From positions 186,001 through 250,000 of the forward strand of contig NZ_CP039890.1 of assembly GCF_005221325.1 (NCBI RefSeq): DNA of 64,000 bases, in the 5' to 3' direction. The position numbers were made by a program, and so were the translations under genes. This DNA comes from Agrobacterium tumefaciens (GTDB lineage: Bacteria > Pseudomonadota > Alphaproteobacteria > Rhizobiales > Rhizobiaceae). Numbering within the stretch: position 1 is the stretch's first letter; each line of letters opens with the position of its first letter. The notes beneath the pieces are model-generated. The model was not told the origin of the DNA, made no database searches, and was given only the letters and a program-made list of their open reading frames with translations. Shown in pieces: positions 1 to 8,091 of the stretch.

Positions 1-324
1 TACTATCGTTTTCCTACCACGGGTCGGCCAGAGGTCTGGGCGTTCAAGAATTCACACCAGGGAACACCAATCAAGCCGTCTACGATTTTGAACGACGGCG
101 AAGCACTTGCATCCGCCGCACTGGGCGGATTGGGGATTATTCAGGTGCCAAGCTATCTCGTAAGCGACGATATTGCAGCGGGGCGTCTCCAAGCCATTCT
201 CGCAGATTACACGGACGAACGTGGCAGCGTTTCGCTTGTCTGGCCGCCTATGTCGGCAAGAGCGCCTAAAGTTCGCGCTTTCATTGATTTCATGGCCGAG
301 CGCGTTTCTCAAAAGCTTTATTGA
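1..324 (+). CDS. LysR-type transcriptional regulator, C-terminal fragment cut by the window edge
   Basis: The reading frame is open from base 1 and ends at a TGA at 322-324, giving about 107 residues with no start inside the window. The stretch around ILNDGEALASAALGGLGI, then VPSYLV and a final APKVRAFIDFMAERV helix, is typical of the end of a LysR substrate-binding domain, where the effector fold is followed by a C-terminal helix. Family membership is recognised from these motifs. The DNA-binding half, the effector and the target genes lie outside the window. The gene is followed about 50 bases later by a decayed insertion sequence, so nothing downstream reveals its regulon. Confidence 0.8.
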   Translation, partial: YYRFPTTGRPEVWAFKNSHQGTPIKPSTILNDGEALASAALGGLGIIQVPSYLVSDDIAAGRLQAILADYTDERGSVSLVWPPMSARAPKVRAFIDFMAERVSQKLY

Positions 325-373
325 GGTGGCGCCCAAGATCCGTTGCCCATCGCCATCAGACAAATTGTCTGTT

Positions 374-810
374 TGAACCGCACCAGCGCTGTGCCGGAGA
401 CCCCAACTTGTGAGAAGTGGGGTCTATGACGAGCAAAACGACGAACAAATTCTCTCCAGAAGTCCGTGCCCGCGCGGTTCGAATGGCGACGGAGCATGAA
501 GCCGACATCCTTCGCGATGGGCGGCAGTATCTTCCATAGCCGCCACGATCCGCTGCTCGGCCCATACCCTCCATGAATGGGTGAAGAAGGCCAAGATCGA
601 CAGCGGCAAGCGTGCAGGTTTGCCGAGTGACATGGCGGAGAAGATGAAGGCTCTGTAGCGGGGCAACCGCGAGCTTCGTTAGGCGAATGAGATTTTCGCA
701 AAGCCTCGGCGTATTTGCCCAGGCGGAGTTAGACCGCCCAATGACGCGATGATTTCCTTCATCGACGAACACCGCTGCGATCATTCGCTGCATTCATCAC
801 CAGAGCCTCC
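374..810 (+). mobile_element. Decayed IS3-family element, left end plus orfA remnant
   Basis: A terminal-repeat-like start (TGAACCGCACC, from 374) lies just upstream of an ATG at 426 that opens an OrfA-type transposase reading MTSKTTNKFSPEVRARAVRM. A stop at 537-539 breaks this frame. Further on, other frames give LHEWVKKAKIDSGKRAGLP, then a broken ANEI(L)RKASAYFAQAEL helix and a beginning of OrfB (FIDEHR). Several single-base indels and in-frame stops are needed to restore the protein, and no complete orfB or right end is visible. The element is certainly inactive. It ends close to the 3' end of the reverse-strand glycogen synthase gene. Confidence 0.75.
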
Positions 811-823
811 GGTTATCGGTGGC

Positions 824-2353
824 CTAACCTGTCGATGATCCTGCGGTTCCCGTCTGTCGCCTGTGAGCTCTTATCTTTGCAAAGGCTTCCGGTCGAACAT
901 CGGCGACAAAAGCCTTCTCGGGATCGCTGTCGTCGACAAGGCTTTCGAAAAGCGTCATGTATTGCCTGGCACTTTTGTCCCACGAAAAATTGGCGCCCAT
1001 AGCCTGTGCCTGGAGGCGCCTGAAAAGCTCCCTGTCATTATACGCATGGATGGCGCGTTCGAGGGCGGCGCGCAGATCGTCCGTATTCGCCGGCTCGAAC
1101 TGAAAACCAGTCGCCACTCTCGCTTCGATTGCGGCATCGTTCGCATCAATGATGGTTTCCGCCAACCCGCCGGTGCGGCTTACAATGGGCAGCGCGCCAT
1201 ATCGCAATGCATAGAGTTGCGTGAGCCCGCATGGTTCAAATCGCGACGGCTGGATGATGAAATCCGAGCCGGCCTGGATCATGTGGGCCAGCCTCTCATC
1301 GTAACCGATATGCGCACAGACGAGTTCTGGATAGCGTTTTGCGAGCGCGCGCAAACTATCTTCTAACGCCCTGTCGCCTTCTCCGTGAATAATCAGTCTA
1401 CCTTTTTTCTCTATGATCAGGGGAACGACGTCAGGTAGGAGATCAATGCCCTTTTGCCAGGTCAGACGACTGACCACGCCGAAAACGGGGCCTTGCGTAT
1501 GTGCGAGACCGAGAGCTTGAAGCAGGGCATATTTATTCAGGTTCCGCCTCGTCGCCGTGGCCGAAGTGAAATTCGCAAGGATGTAGGGATCGGTCGCTGG
1601 GTCCCAGACGTCCTGATCCACGCCGTTGACAATGCCGCGCAGACTGTCACGCCGTCCGGCAAGCACCCCGTGCATTCCCATGCCCGCTTCCGGCATCAGA
1701 ATTTCCCGTGCATAGGTTGGACTGACGGTGGTGATGGCTGATGCCGTCGTCAGACCGCCCTTTAAAAACGACAGGTCGCCATAATATTCGAGGCAGTCGA
1801 CGGTGCAGAGGTGGGAGGGAAGGCCTAGCATGCTGGCACGCTCCAGTGGATATTGCCCCTGGAAAGCAAGATTGTGAAGGGTGAGGACCGAGGGCACCTT
1901 CGGCGTCGCCTCGGAAAGATAGACGCAGACTAAAGCCGCGTGCCAATCGTGAGCATGAACGATATCCGGTTGCCAGCCGTCCAGAGCGCCAAGGGCGATT
2001 TCTGCTGCGACCTTGGAAAGGACGGCAAAACGCACATCGTTGTCGCTGAAGGGCGCTTCCTTTTCGCCGTAGGGGTGACCGTCTCTGTCGAACAGGTCTG
2101 CGGCTTCCAGAAGCAGCAGGTTGCGACCACCCGCCGTGACGGAAAAAACCGAGACCGGTTGTCCCAGAATATTCGTAGTCAGACATGCCTCCTGGCCGCT
2201 GACAAGCGGACTAAGCCTTCGGTAGAGAGGCAACAGTGTACGCACCTCCCCTCCCAGGCTTTCCAAAGCTTCCGGCAGCGCGCCTGCCGCATCGGCCAAT
2301 CCGCCGGTTTTGACGAATGGAAACATTTCAGCCGTAACGGCAAGAATCCGCAT
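824..2353 (-). CDS. glgA: Glycogen synthase (ADP-glucose:glucan glucosyltransferase)
   Basis: This 509-residue GT5 enzyme would transfer glucose from ADP-glucose onto the non-reducing end of alpha-1,4-glucan in the cytoplasm. The ADP-glucose-binding KTGGL motif is at residues 15-19 near the N-terminus. The second nucleotide-site signature (SRFEPCGLTQLYALRYG followed by RTGGLAET) is in the C-terminal half. Bacterial GlgA is usually about 480 residues. The extra C-terminal tail (after about residue 480, ending QTGTAGSSTG) runs up to the decayed IS3 element, so the natural stop may have been replaced. No glgB, glgC or glgP gene is adjacent, so this may be an accessory copy. The gene is on the opposite strand to the transport operon at 3.1 kb. 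Confidence 0.9.
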   Translation of the reverse strand: MRILAVTAEMFPFVKTGGLADAAGALPEALESLGGEVRTLLPLYRRLSPLVSGQEACLTTNILGQPVSVFSVTAGGRNLLLLEAADLFDRDGHPYGEKEAPFSDNDVRFAVLSKVAAEIALGALDGWQPDIVHAHDWHAALVCVYLSEATPKVPSVLTLHNLAFQGQYPLERASMLGLPSHLCTVDCLEYYGDLSFLKGGLTTASAITTVSPTYAREILMPEAGMGMHGVLAGRRDSLRGIVNGVDQDVWDPATDPYILANFTSATATRRNLNKYALLQALGLAHTQGPVFGVVSRLTWQKGIDLLPDVVPLIIEKKGRLIIHGEGDRALEDSLRALAKRYPELVCAHIGYDERLAHMIQAGSDFIIQPSRFEPCGLTQLYALRYGALPIVSRTGGLAETIIDANDAAIEARVATGFQFEPANTDDLRAALERAIHAYNDRELFRRLQAQAMGANFSWDKSARQYMTLFESLVDDSDPEKAFVADVRPEAFAKIRAHRRQTGTAGSSTG

Positions 2354-2422
2354 GTGGCGTCTCCGGAAACTGTATCGATCTGCAACGACGAGGCCCCGGG
2401 GACTGCCGGGAACAGGCTGGCG

Positions 2423-2605
2423 CTATCTTTCCTGCTGGTGACCCTGATGTGTCGTGTTGATTTTTACGTTCGCCTGCTGGCCAGTCCGCGCGGAAGCTTT
2501 CTCTTCATTGATGAGAGAGATGTCCTCAGTGCTCAGGCGCTCAGTGTCACCAGGGCCTTCGTGGCTTCTGTTGTCGTTGGGGATGGGAAGGGATTTCTGG
2601 GCCAT
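2423..2605 (-). CDS. Small hydrophilic protein of a rhizobial NTTxQGxQQxR-tail type
   Basis: A 60-residue protein starting MAQKSLPIPNDNR and ending NTTHQGHQQER. The start at 2605 is preceded by a good ribosome-binding sequence (GAGGTG, five bases away), which is why it is preferred over the upstream ATG at 2767. The tail, rich in Asn, Thr and Gln, resembles short uncharacterised proteins I recall from Rhizobiales genomes. The middle has an LSTEDISLINEEKASA helix. It has no signal peptide or membrane segment. The function is unknown. It precedes glgA on the same strand with a gap of about 70 bases, so the two could be co-transcribed. Confidence 0.6.
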   Translation of the reverse strand: MAQKSLPIPNDNRSHEGPGDTERLSTEDISLINEEKASARTGQQANVKINTTHQGHQQER

Positions 2606-3092
2606 GCAACACCTCGTTTGGTATGAATTCAATCGAGCGACCCCAACCATGCTGGTGCGGGTTGGTTCCCGATTGCTTCCCGGCATGAATATTTTCCATT
2701 GTCGCCGATCCACGGGAATCACGACGCGTGGCAAAGCGCCGCCCCCCACGGGTACTCGTGAGTTCATGCAATCGTGCAGTTAGGACAATGTGCCTCGAGC
2801 CTCGAAGCAAGGCATCGGCCGAGTTCAGCCGACGCGCAGTACGGTAGCTCTCCAGCAATGCAGCCACGGATAGCAGAGTAACTGTATCGCAGGCAGCAAA
2901 ATTAGGAGCATTTCCGTAGGCTTTACCCGCCTCAGCTATTATTCCCAAATGCGGGTGTGACAAAGGCCAACTGCGATTATCCAGCAAAAGCTGGATGGCT
3001 TATGTATCGTACACTGGAACATCCTCGGGTACGATTGGTTCAAACCTGCAAACACATCCGATCATATAGGACGAGTTAGAGATCGAAGCCTC
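2606..3092. other. Intergenic region between divergent transcription units
   Basis: About 490 bases between the small reverse-strand gene and the forward ABC-transporter operon. Several overlapping open frames exist but none has convincing protein character. A short hairpin (CCAGC-AAAA-GCTGG, 2981-2994) is present without a following T-run. The promoters of both divergent units must lie here, but I cannot assign -35/-10 elements with confidence. Confidence 0.5.
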
Positions 3093-3752
3093 ATGATTCT
3101 GTCAATTTCCGACATCAGAAAGTCCTATGAGACCGCTGAAGGCACAATAGCCGTACTCAATGGTGTCGGCTTTTCGCTCGATGTGGGAGAGAGCCTTGCC
3201 CTGACGGGCGAATCCGGCAGCGGGAAGAGCACACTCCTTCATCTTGTCGGCGGCCTCGACGTCCCCGACAGCGGCACCATCATAGCGAGTGGCCGCAATA
3301 TCACCGATCTGGACGATAAAGGTCGTGCGATGTTTCGTCGCCATGACGTCGGTTTGATCTTTCAGCAGTTCAATCTCATCCCAAGCCTTGATGTCGGCTC
3401 CAATGTTTCGTTTCATGCCAGACTTGCGGACCGCTTCGATCCGGTCTGGGAGAAGACGCTGGTCGAAACCCTTCGGATCGAAGAGCTGCTCGGCCGCTAT
3501 CCCGAGCAGCTCTCTGGCGGTCAGCAACAGCGGGTTGCGATCGCGCGGACACTTGCGGCGAGGCCGCCGCTGATCCTTGCCGACGAGCCGACCGGCAATC
3601 TCGACGAAGCGACGGCGGACATTGTCATCGATATCATGTTGCAGATGACGAAGTCAGCGCAGATCGCACTTCTGCTTGTCACCCATTCCAGCCGGCTGGC
3701 GGCAAAACTTGATCGGCGCATCACGCTCAGTGGCGGGAAGGTTTCGCAATGA
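3093..3752 (+). CDS. ABC transporter ATP-binding protein, LolD/MacB (AttE-like) type
   Basis: A 219-residue cytoplasmic ATPase. Walker A is GESGSGKST at residues 39-47, the Q-loop region is VGLIFQQFNLIP, the signature is LSGGQQQRVAIARTLA, and Walker B is LILADEPTGNLD. This pattern (FQQFNLIPSL, DEPTGNLD) is characteristic of the LolD/MacB/FtsE branch, which works with FtsX-type permeases rather than with importer channels. The stop overlaps the start of the permease gene (ATGA at 3749-3752), which indicates translational coupling. With the following permease and lipocalin-like protein it matches the arrangement of the agrobacterial attE-attH genes. That comparison is from memory of the family, so the att names are not asserted. 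Confidence 0.88.
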   Translation: MILSISDIRKSYETAEGTIAVLNGVGFSLDVGESLALTGESGSGKSTLLHLVGGLDVPDSGTIIASGRNITDLDDKGRAMFRRHDVGLIFQQFNLIPSLDVGSNVSFHARLADRFDPVWEKTLVETLRIEELLGRYPEQLSGGQQQRVAIARTLAARPPLILADEPTGNLDEATADIVIDIMLQMTKSAQIALLLVTHSSRLAAKLDRRITLSGGKVSQ

Positions 3753-6157
3753 ACCGGGCTGCCTTTTGGGCGCTGCTCTCGCATTGGCGCTACAGACCGC
3801 TTCAGTTTTTCACCCTTATTCTGGGCGTGGCGCTTGCGACCGCTCTTTGGTCTGCCGTGCAGGCCATCAATGCCGAGGCTCGCGCGAGTTACGACCGGGC
3901 TGCCTCAGTGTTGGCGCAAAACCAACTCGACCAACTGGTGGCAAAAGACGGCGGAACGATTTCCTTGAAGACTTATGCCCGACTTCGGCGGGCTGGCCTT
4001 GATGTCTCTCCGATTATCGAGGGTGAACACAGGTTCGGGACAACGCGTATCAGGCTTGTCGGCATCGACCCGTTGACGATGCCGTCTGAAGGAACGGTTC
4101 TTCCCGCTTCGGAGCCATCCGGGCTGATCGACTTCATGACGGTGCCCGGTATGATGATCGTATCGCCTGCAACGGCCAGCACATTAAAAGATACTGCAGA
4201 CCTTGCCGTCAGAACGGCGGCGAATATTCCTGACAGAGCGGCTTTTGTAGACATTTCCACAGCTGACCGCGTTTTGGAACGCAATGGAAACCTAAGCCGG
4301 ATCGTCATTTCGCCCTCACAAAAAGTGGATCTTCAGGCATTTGCCACCATCGCACCGGAGCTGACGGTGAAACAGGCCGGCGGGAGGCCGGATGTGGCAA
4401 GGCTCACCGACAGTTTTCACCTCAATCTCACTGCATTCGGGTTTCTTGCTTTTGTTGTCGGTCTCTTCATCGTCTATTCTGCAACCGGCTTGTCGTTCGA
4501 GCAAAGGCGCGGCACGTTCAGAACCCTCAGATCCCTCGGTATCTCGCTTCGCGCCCTGACGACGATGCTTGTCGTCGAAATAACGCTCTTTTCGCTGTTG
4601 TCGGGCGCCCTGGGCGTGGCTCTCGGATACGTGGTGGCCTCGGCGCTACTGCCCGGTGTCGCCATGACGCTGCGCGGCCTTTACGGGGCGAGCGTGGCGG
4701 GTTCACTTTCCATTCGGCCAGAGTGGTGGTTGGCGGGCCTTGGCATTGCGGTGGTCGGGACCGGACTTTCGTCGCTGCAACATCTCTGGCGCGTCTGGCG
4801 GATGCCGCTATTGTCGGCAGCACAGAGCCGGGCGTGGACAATGGCATCCGCCAAAGGACTGGTGTTCCAGGCAATCACAGGGATAGTTCTTGTTTTGACA
4901 TCCGGCCTGCTCGTCCGGTTCGGGGGCGGTCTCCTCTCGGGATTTGCGGTGCTGGCGGCGTTTCTTCTTGGTGCGGCATTCGTTCTTCCGCCGCTGCTGG
5001 CCGTTGCCATGAAAGCGGGCGAGCAAACGTCCCGGCACGTGCTCACTCGATGGTTTTTTGCCGATACACGCCAGCAATTGCCCGGGCTTTCTCTCGCATT
5101 GATGGCGTTGCTACTTGCTTTATCCGCCAATATTGGCGTCGGTACCATGGTTTCGAGCTTCCGGCAGACGTTTCTCGGCTGGCTCGATCAGCGGCTTGCT
5201 GCAGAGGTCTATGTAACTGCACGCGACGAGGCTGAAGCGGCCCGCCTGCGCCAATGGTTTCCGGAAAATGCAAGGGCGGTCCTGCCCATCTGGAGCACCA
5301 GAGGCGAAATCTCCGGAGGGCAGGTGCAGATTTTCGGCGTTGCCGACGACCCGACCTACAGGGATCACTGGCCGCTGATCCTTGGAACGGCTGCGACCTG
5401 GGATGACATTGCAAGCGGGCACGGGGCGCTCGTCAATGAGCAGCTCTGGAGAGCCGGAAAAGCTTCGCCTGGTCAGAAAATCGACTTGCCGGGCGGCTGG
5501 AGCGCGACTGTGGTCGGTGTCTTTTCAGATTACGGCAATCCGATGGGCCAGGTGATTATCGGTATCGATGCTTTGGTTCGACACTATCCGGACGTTGAAA
5601 AACTGAGATATGGCCTTCGCATGGGGCCGGATGACGTGGCGGATTTCCGCCGACGGCTGATAGACGAGTTCAGCCTGCCGGAGGCCAATATTGTTGACCA
5701 GGCTTCGCTCAAACGGCAGTCTGCCGCCATTTTCGAACAGACCTTTGCGGTGACCGGCGCGCTGAACGTACTGACGCTTGCCGTCGCTGGCTTCGCCATG
5801 TTTTCGAGCCTGTTAACACTCGCCTCGCTGCGATTGCCGCAGCTTGCACCCGTCTGGGCACTTGGGCTTCGCCGCCGCGACCTGGCGCTCTTGGAGTTCC
5901 TTCGAACGCTGGCGTTGTGGTTTGTCACCTTTGTTACTGCCATTCCTGTCGGCCTCGCGCTCGCCTGGGTTCTGCTGGCGATCATTAATGTGGAAGCGTT
6001 CGGATGGCGGCTGCCAATGATTCTGTTTCCGTTAGAATGGCTCAAACTCGGCCTCGTCGCGCTGTTCGCCGCCGTCGTTTCGGTTCTCATCCCCGTCCGC
6101 CGATTGGCGAAAACGGCACCAGCCGATCTTCTGAAGGTATTTGCCAATGAACGTTAA
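3749..6157 (+). CDS. FtsX-family ABC transporter permease (AttF/AttG-like), 802 residues
   Basis: A long MacB/FtsX-type permease. The N-terminal membrane anchor (residues about 15-35) is followed by a large extracytoplasmic domain. A set of hydrophobic segments begins around residue 230 (LTAFGFLAFVVGLFIVYSATG), a second block lies around 370-460, and a final FtsX block follows residue 665 (FAVTGALNVLTLAVAGFAMF ... PVRRLAKTAPADLLKVF). The length, near 800 residues, fits a fused two-half permease. Such proteins with a LolD-like ATPase extract or move lipids or lipoproteins rather than import solutes. The gene overlaps the ATPase gene by 4 bases and the next gene by 11, so the three form one operon. 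The substrate is unknown. Confidence 0.85.
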   Translation: MNRAAFWALLSHWRYRPLQFFTLILGVALATALWSAVQAINAEARASYDRAASVLAQNQLDQLVAKDGGTISLKTYARLRRAGLDVSPIIEGEHRFGTTRIRLVGIDPLTMPSEGTVLPASEPSGLIDFMTVPGMMIVSPATASTLKDTADLAVRTAANIPDRAAFVDISTADRVLERNGNLSRIVISPSQKVDLQAFATIAPELTVKQAGGRPDVARLTDSFHLNLTAFGFLAFVVGLFIVYSATGLSFEQRRGTFRTLRSLGISLRALTTMLVVEITLFSLLSGALGVALGYVVASALLPGVAMTLRGLYGASVAGSLSIRPEWWLAGLGIAVVGTGLSSLQHLWRVWRMPLLSAAQSRAWTMASAKGLVFQAITGIVLVLTSGLLVRFGGGLLSGFAVLAAFLLGAAFVLPPLLAVAMKAGEQTSRHVLTRWFFADTRQQLPGLSLALMALLLALSANIGVGTMVSSFRQTFLGWLDQRLAAEVYVTARDEAEAARLRQWFPENARAVLPIWSTRGEISGGQVQIFGVADDPTYRDHWPLILGTAATWDDIASGHGALVNEQLWRAGKASPGQKIDLPGGWSATVVGVFSDYGNPMGQVIIGIDALVRHYPDVEKLRYGLRMGPDDVADFRRRLIDEFSLPEANIVDQASLKRQSAAIFEQTFAVTGALNVLTLAVAGFAMFSSLLTLASLRLPQLAPVWALGLRRRDLALLEFLRTLALWFVTFVTAIPVGLALAWVLLAIINVEAFGWRLPMILFPLEWLKLGLVALFAAVVSVLIPVRRLAKTAPADLLKVFANER

Positions 6158-7214
6158 GCGTATCCTTCTTCTTCTTTACGCATCTTGCTTTCTTTCACCG
6201 ACGGCGGCGGTGGGGCAGGGTTTTGCCGGCCTTGGGTCAAATGCCGAAGGCTTCAACATTCCGCAAAGGGGCGTGCCGCTTGTTTTTCCAAAAGACCACG
6301 GGCCGCATCCGGATTTCAGGATCGAGTGGTGGTACGTCACCGCCAATCTGCAGACGGCAGACGGCGAACAGCTGGGTGCCCAGTGGACGCTCTTCCGTTC
6401 CGCACTTCACCCCGGAGAAGGTGCCGGATGGGCAGATCCGCAGACATGGTTAGGTCACGCCGCCGTCACGACCGCAAGCCGTCACCATGTTGCAGAAAGA
6501 CTGGCGCGCGGAGGCATCGGGCAGGCGGGTGTTGGAGCTATCCCTTTTGAAGCCTGGATCGATAACTGGCAGATGAAGACGGCGACGGCCGGTCTCCCCG
6601 ATCCGATTGACCAGCTTGATCTGAACGCCAGCGGTGATGGTTTCGAATATCGTCTGAAACTTCAGGCGAATGGGCCTTTGGTTCTCCAGGGAGACCGAGG
6701 TTTTTCGGTCAAATCGGCGGCAGGACAGGCAAGCTATTATTATTCTCAGCCATTCTACGACGTCAGCGGCGCCGTCCGTCTCGATGGCAGGCTCCTTGAA
6801 GTAACGGGAAGAGCCTGGCTCGATCGCGAATGGTCTTCGCAGCCGCTGGCTTCCAATCAGACGGGATGGGACTGGTTTTCGCTTCACCTGGCATCCGGCG
6901 AGAAGCTTATGGCGTTCCGGCTACGCGACGACCGAGGTGGGTATACGTCTGCAAACTGGATTTCAGCCGATGGCGAAACATCCCCGATCGATCCGGCGGA
7001 CGTGCTGCTCCGCCCCTTGCGAACCGCGAATGTGAACGGCAGGGCGATCCCGGTGGAATGGAGCGTGCAGATACCGAGCCGTGGTCTCGACATCAAAACA
7101 GTCCCTCTCAACGAGCAAGCATGGATGGCAACCTCGACACCCTACTGGGAGGGGCCGATAGAGTTTAGTGGAACCACCTCGGGGAGAGGCTATCTTGAGA
7201 TGACCGGATATTGA
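6147..7214 (+). CDS. CrtC/AttH-like lipocalin-fold secreted protein
   Basis: A 355-residue protein with an N-terminal signal sequence (KRILLLLYASCFLSPTAAVGQG). The body carries the CrtC/AttH family signatures: FPKDHGPHPDFRIEWWYVTA near residue 45, GAQWTLFRSAL, then LDREWSSQPLASNQTGWDWF and MAFRLRD. The family comprises hydroxyneurosporene-synthase-like double-lipocalin proteins, and it includes AttH of Agrobacterium. Paired with a LolD/FtsX transporter it most probably binds a hydrophobic ligand outside the inner membrane. The start at 6147 (ATG, GAAGG nine bases upstream) overlaps the permease stop. An upstream TTG at 6141 is in the same frame. No carotenoid genes are nearby, so a carotenoid role is unlikely. 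Confidence 0.85.
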   Translation: MNVKRILLLLYASCFLSPTAAVGQGFAGLGSNAEGFNIPQRGVPLVFPKDHGPHPDFRIEWWYVTANLQTADGEQLGAQWTLFRSALHPGEGAGWADPQTWLGHAAVTTASRHHVAERLARGGIGQAGVGAIPFEAWIDNWQMKTATAGLPDPIDQLDLNASGDGFEYRLKLQANGPLVLQGDRGFSVKSAAGQASYYYSQPFYDVSGAVRLDGRLLEVTGRAWLDREWSSQPLASNQTGWDWFSLHLASGEKLMAFRLRDDRGGYTSANWISADGETSPIDPADVLLRPLRTANVNGRAIPVEWSVQIPSRGLDIKTVPLNEQAWMATSTPYWEGPIEFSGTTSGRGYLEMTGY

Positions 7215-7235
7215 AAATCGGATGTCCTACAGTGG

Positions 7236-7253
7236 AACTGCAGATCTGCAGTT
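7236..7253. promoter_or_regulatory. tra-box-like perfect 18-bp palindrome, first of a pair
   Basis: AACTGCAGATCTGCAGTT is an exact inverted repeat. It shares the TGCAGATCTGCA core with the TraR operators (tra boxes) of Ti-type plasmids. It lies about 165 bases upstream of the decayed traI copy and 22 bases after the lipocalin gene stop. Confidence 0.65.
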
Positions 7254-7325
7254 GAAACACCTGCACGCAACGCGCTCGGCTTTCCCGGATCGACACTATG
7301 ACGTCCCTCCAGAGATAGAATCACG

Positions 7326-7343
7326 CGCTGCAGATCTGCAGAT
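7326..7343. promoter_or_regulatory. tra-box-like palindrome, second of a pair
   Basis: CGCTGCAGATCTGCAGAT contains the 14-bp palindrome CTGCAGATCTGCAG. The distance to the downstream ATG (about 60 bases) matches that of the box in front of the intact traI at 22438. The intervening sequence is also recognisably related, so this is the paralogous promoter. Confidence 0.7.
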
Positions 7344-7401
7344 TGCGACATCGTTTTTCATATGATCATTCTCCTCACGTTCGAAACGAGCGGAGAGAGA
7401 A

Positions 7402-8091
7402 ATGCGAATCTTGACGGTCCCTCGTGATCAATACGCCTATCAATTATATGAACTGGCACAGATGCATCGACTTCGCGCGACCGGTTTTCGAGACCGCCTC
7501 GAACGGGATGTTACAATCAGCGAGTCGGGCGAGTTTGAGCAACACGACCAGCTGAACCCCACGAACATCCGCGCGGTAGTTGCCTGCGCGCGTCGGCTTC
7601 CCACAGTCAACCGGACTATGTCGGAGCGGACATTCCCGCAGCTTTTAGCGAGCGGCTCACTCAATGCGACCGACAGGATGATCGAGAGTTTTCGCGTCTG
7701 CATCGCGACAAGGTTACCCCCGGGTAGGGGAGGGGGCCCAAGTCCATCTCGCAGCACTCACAGTGTTCGCGTCATCATCGAGTGGTCGATGGCGAATGGC
7801 TACGATGAGATCGGCACGGCAAAAGATCTGTACTTCGAATGCACCCGGGACCGGCCCCGGTGGCCGATAACACCGCGAAGAGAGCCGGTGGAGATCGACA
7901 AAATCTCCAGCACTCTTCCTACCGATCAAGCGAGTTTCGAACAGGTCTGCCCGCGGGGCTATCGTTCGATCGCTTTCGGCAATGGCGTGGACCCTGCCGG
8001 CGCCAAAACTTCCGGAGCAATCCCGCCACGTTTGACCAACCTAAAGGCGCGTCGCAATTCGGCGCGGGCAAGGACGTGCAAAGATGGATGA
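7402..8091 (+). pseudogene. Decayed second copy of the TraI acyl-homoserine-lactone synthase
   Basis: The 229-residue open frame clearly matches the intact TraI at 22512 (MRILTVP, ELAQMHRLR, GSLNAT, IIEWSMANGYD, SFEQV). It differs at sites expected to be essential: W35 is Arg, the second Asp of the D49/D52 pair is Asn, and six codons are missing just before CARRLP. About eleven codons near 7738-7771 are in the wrong frame because a one-base insertion is followed by a one-base loss. The C-terminus is also unrelated and extended. LuxI-family synthases need the altered residues for S-adenosylmethionine binding and catalysis, so the product is probably inactive. It overlaps the next gene by 8 bases and heads an apparent operon. 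Confidence 0.85.

Noticed and set aside
2547..2987. Reverse-strand frame of 146 codons
   Set aside because: It overlaps the small protein gene, has no ribosome-binding site and has no recognisable protein pattern.
7402..8091. Functional second AHL synthase
   Set aside because: Loss of W35, the D52N change, a six-codon deletion and the frameshifted segment make activity unlikely, so it is called a pseudogene.
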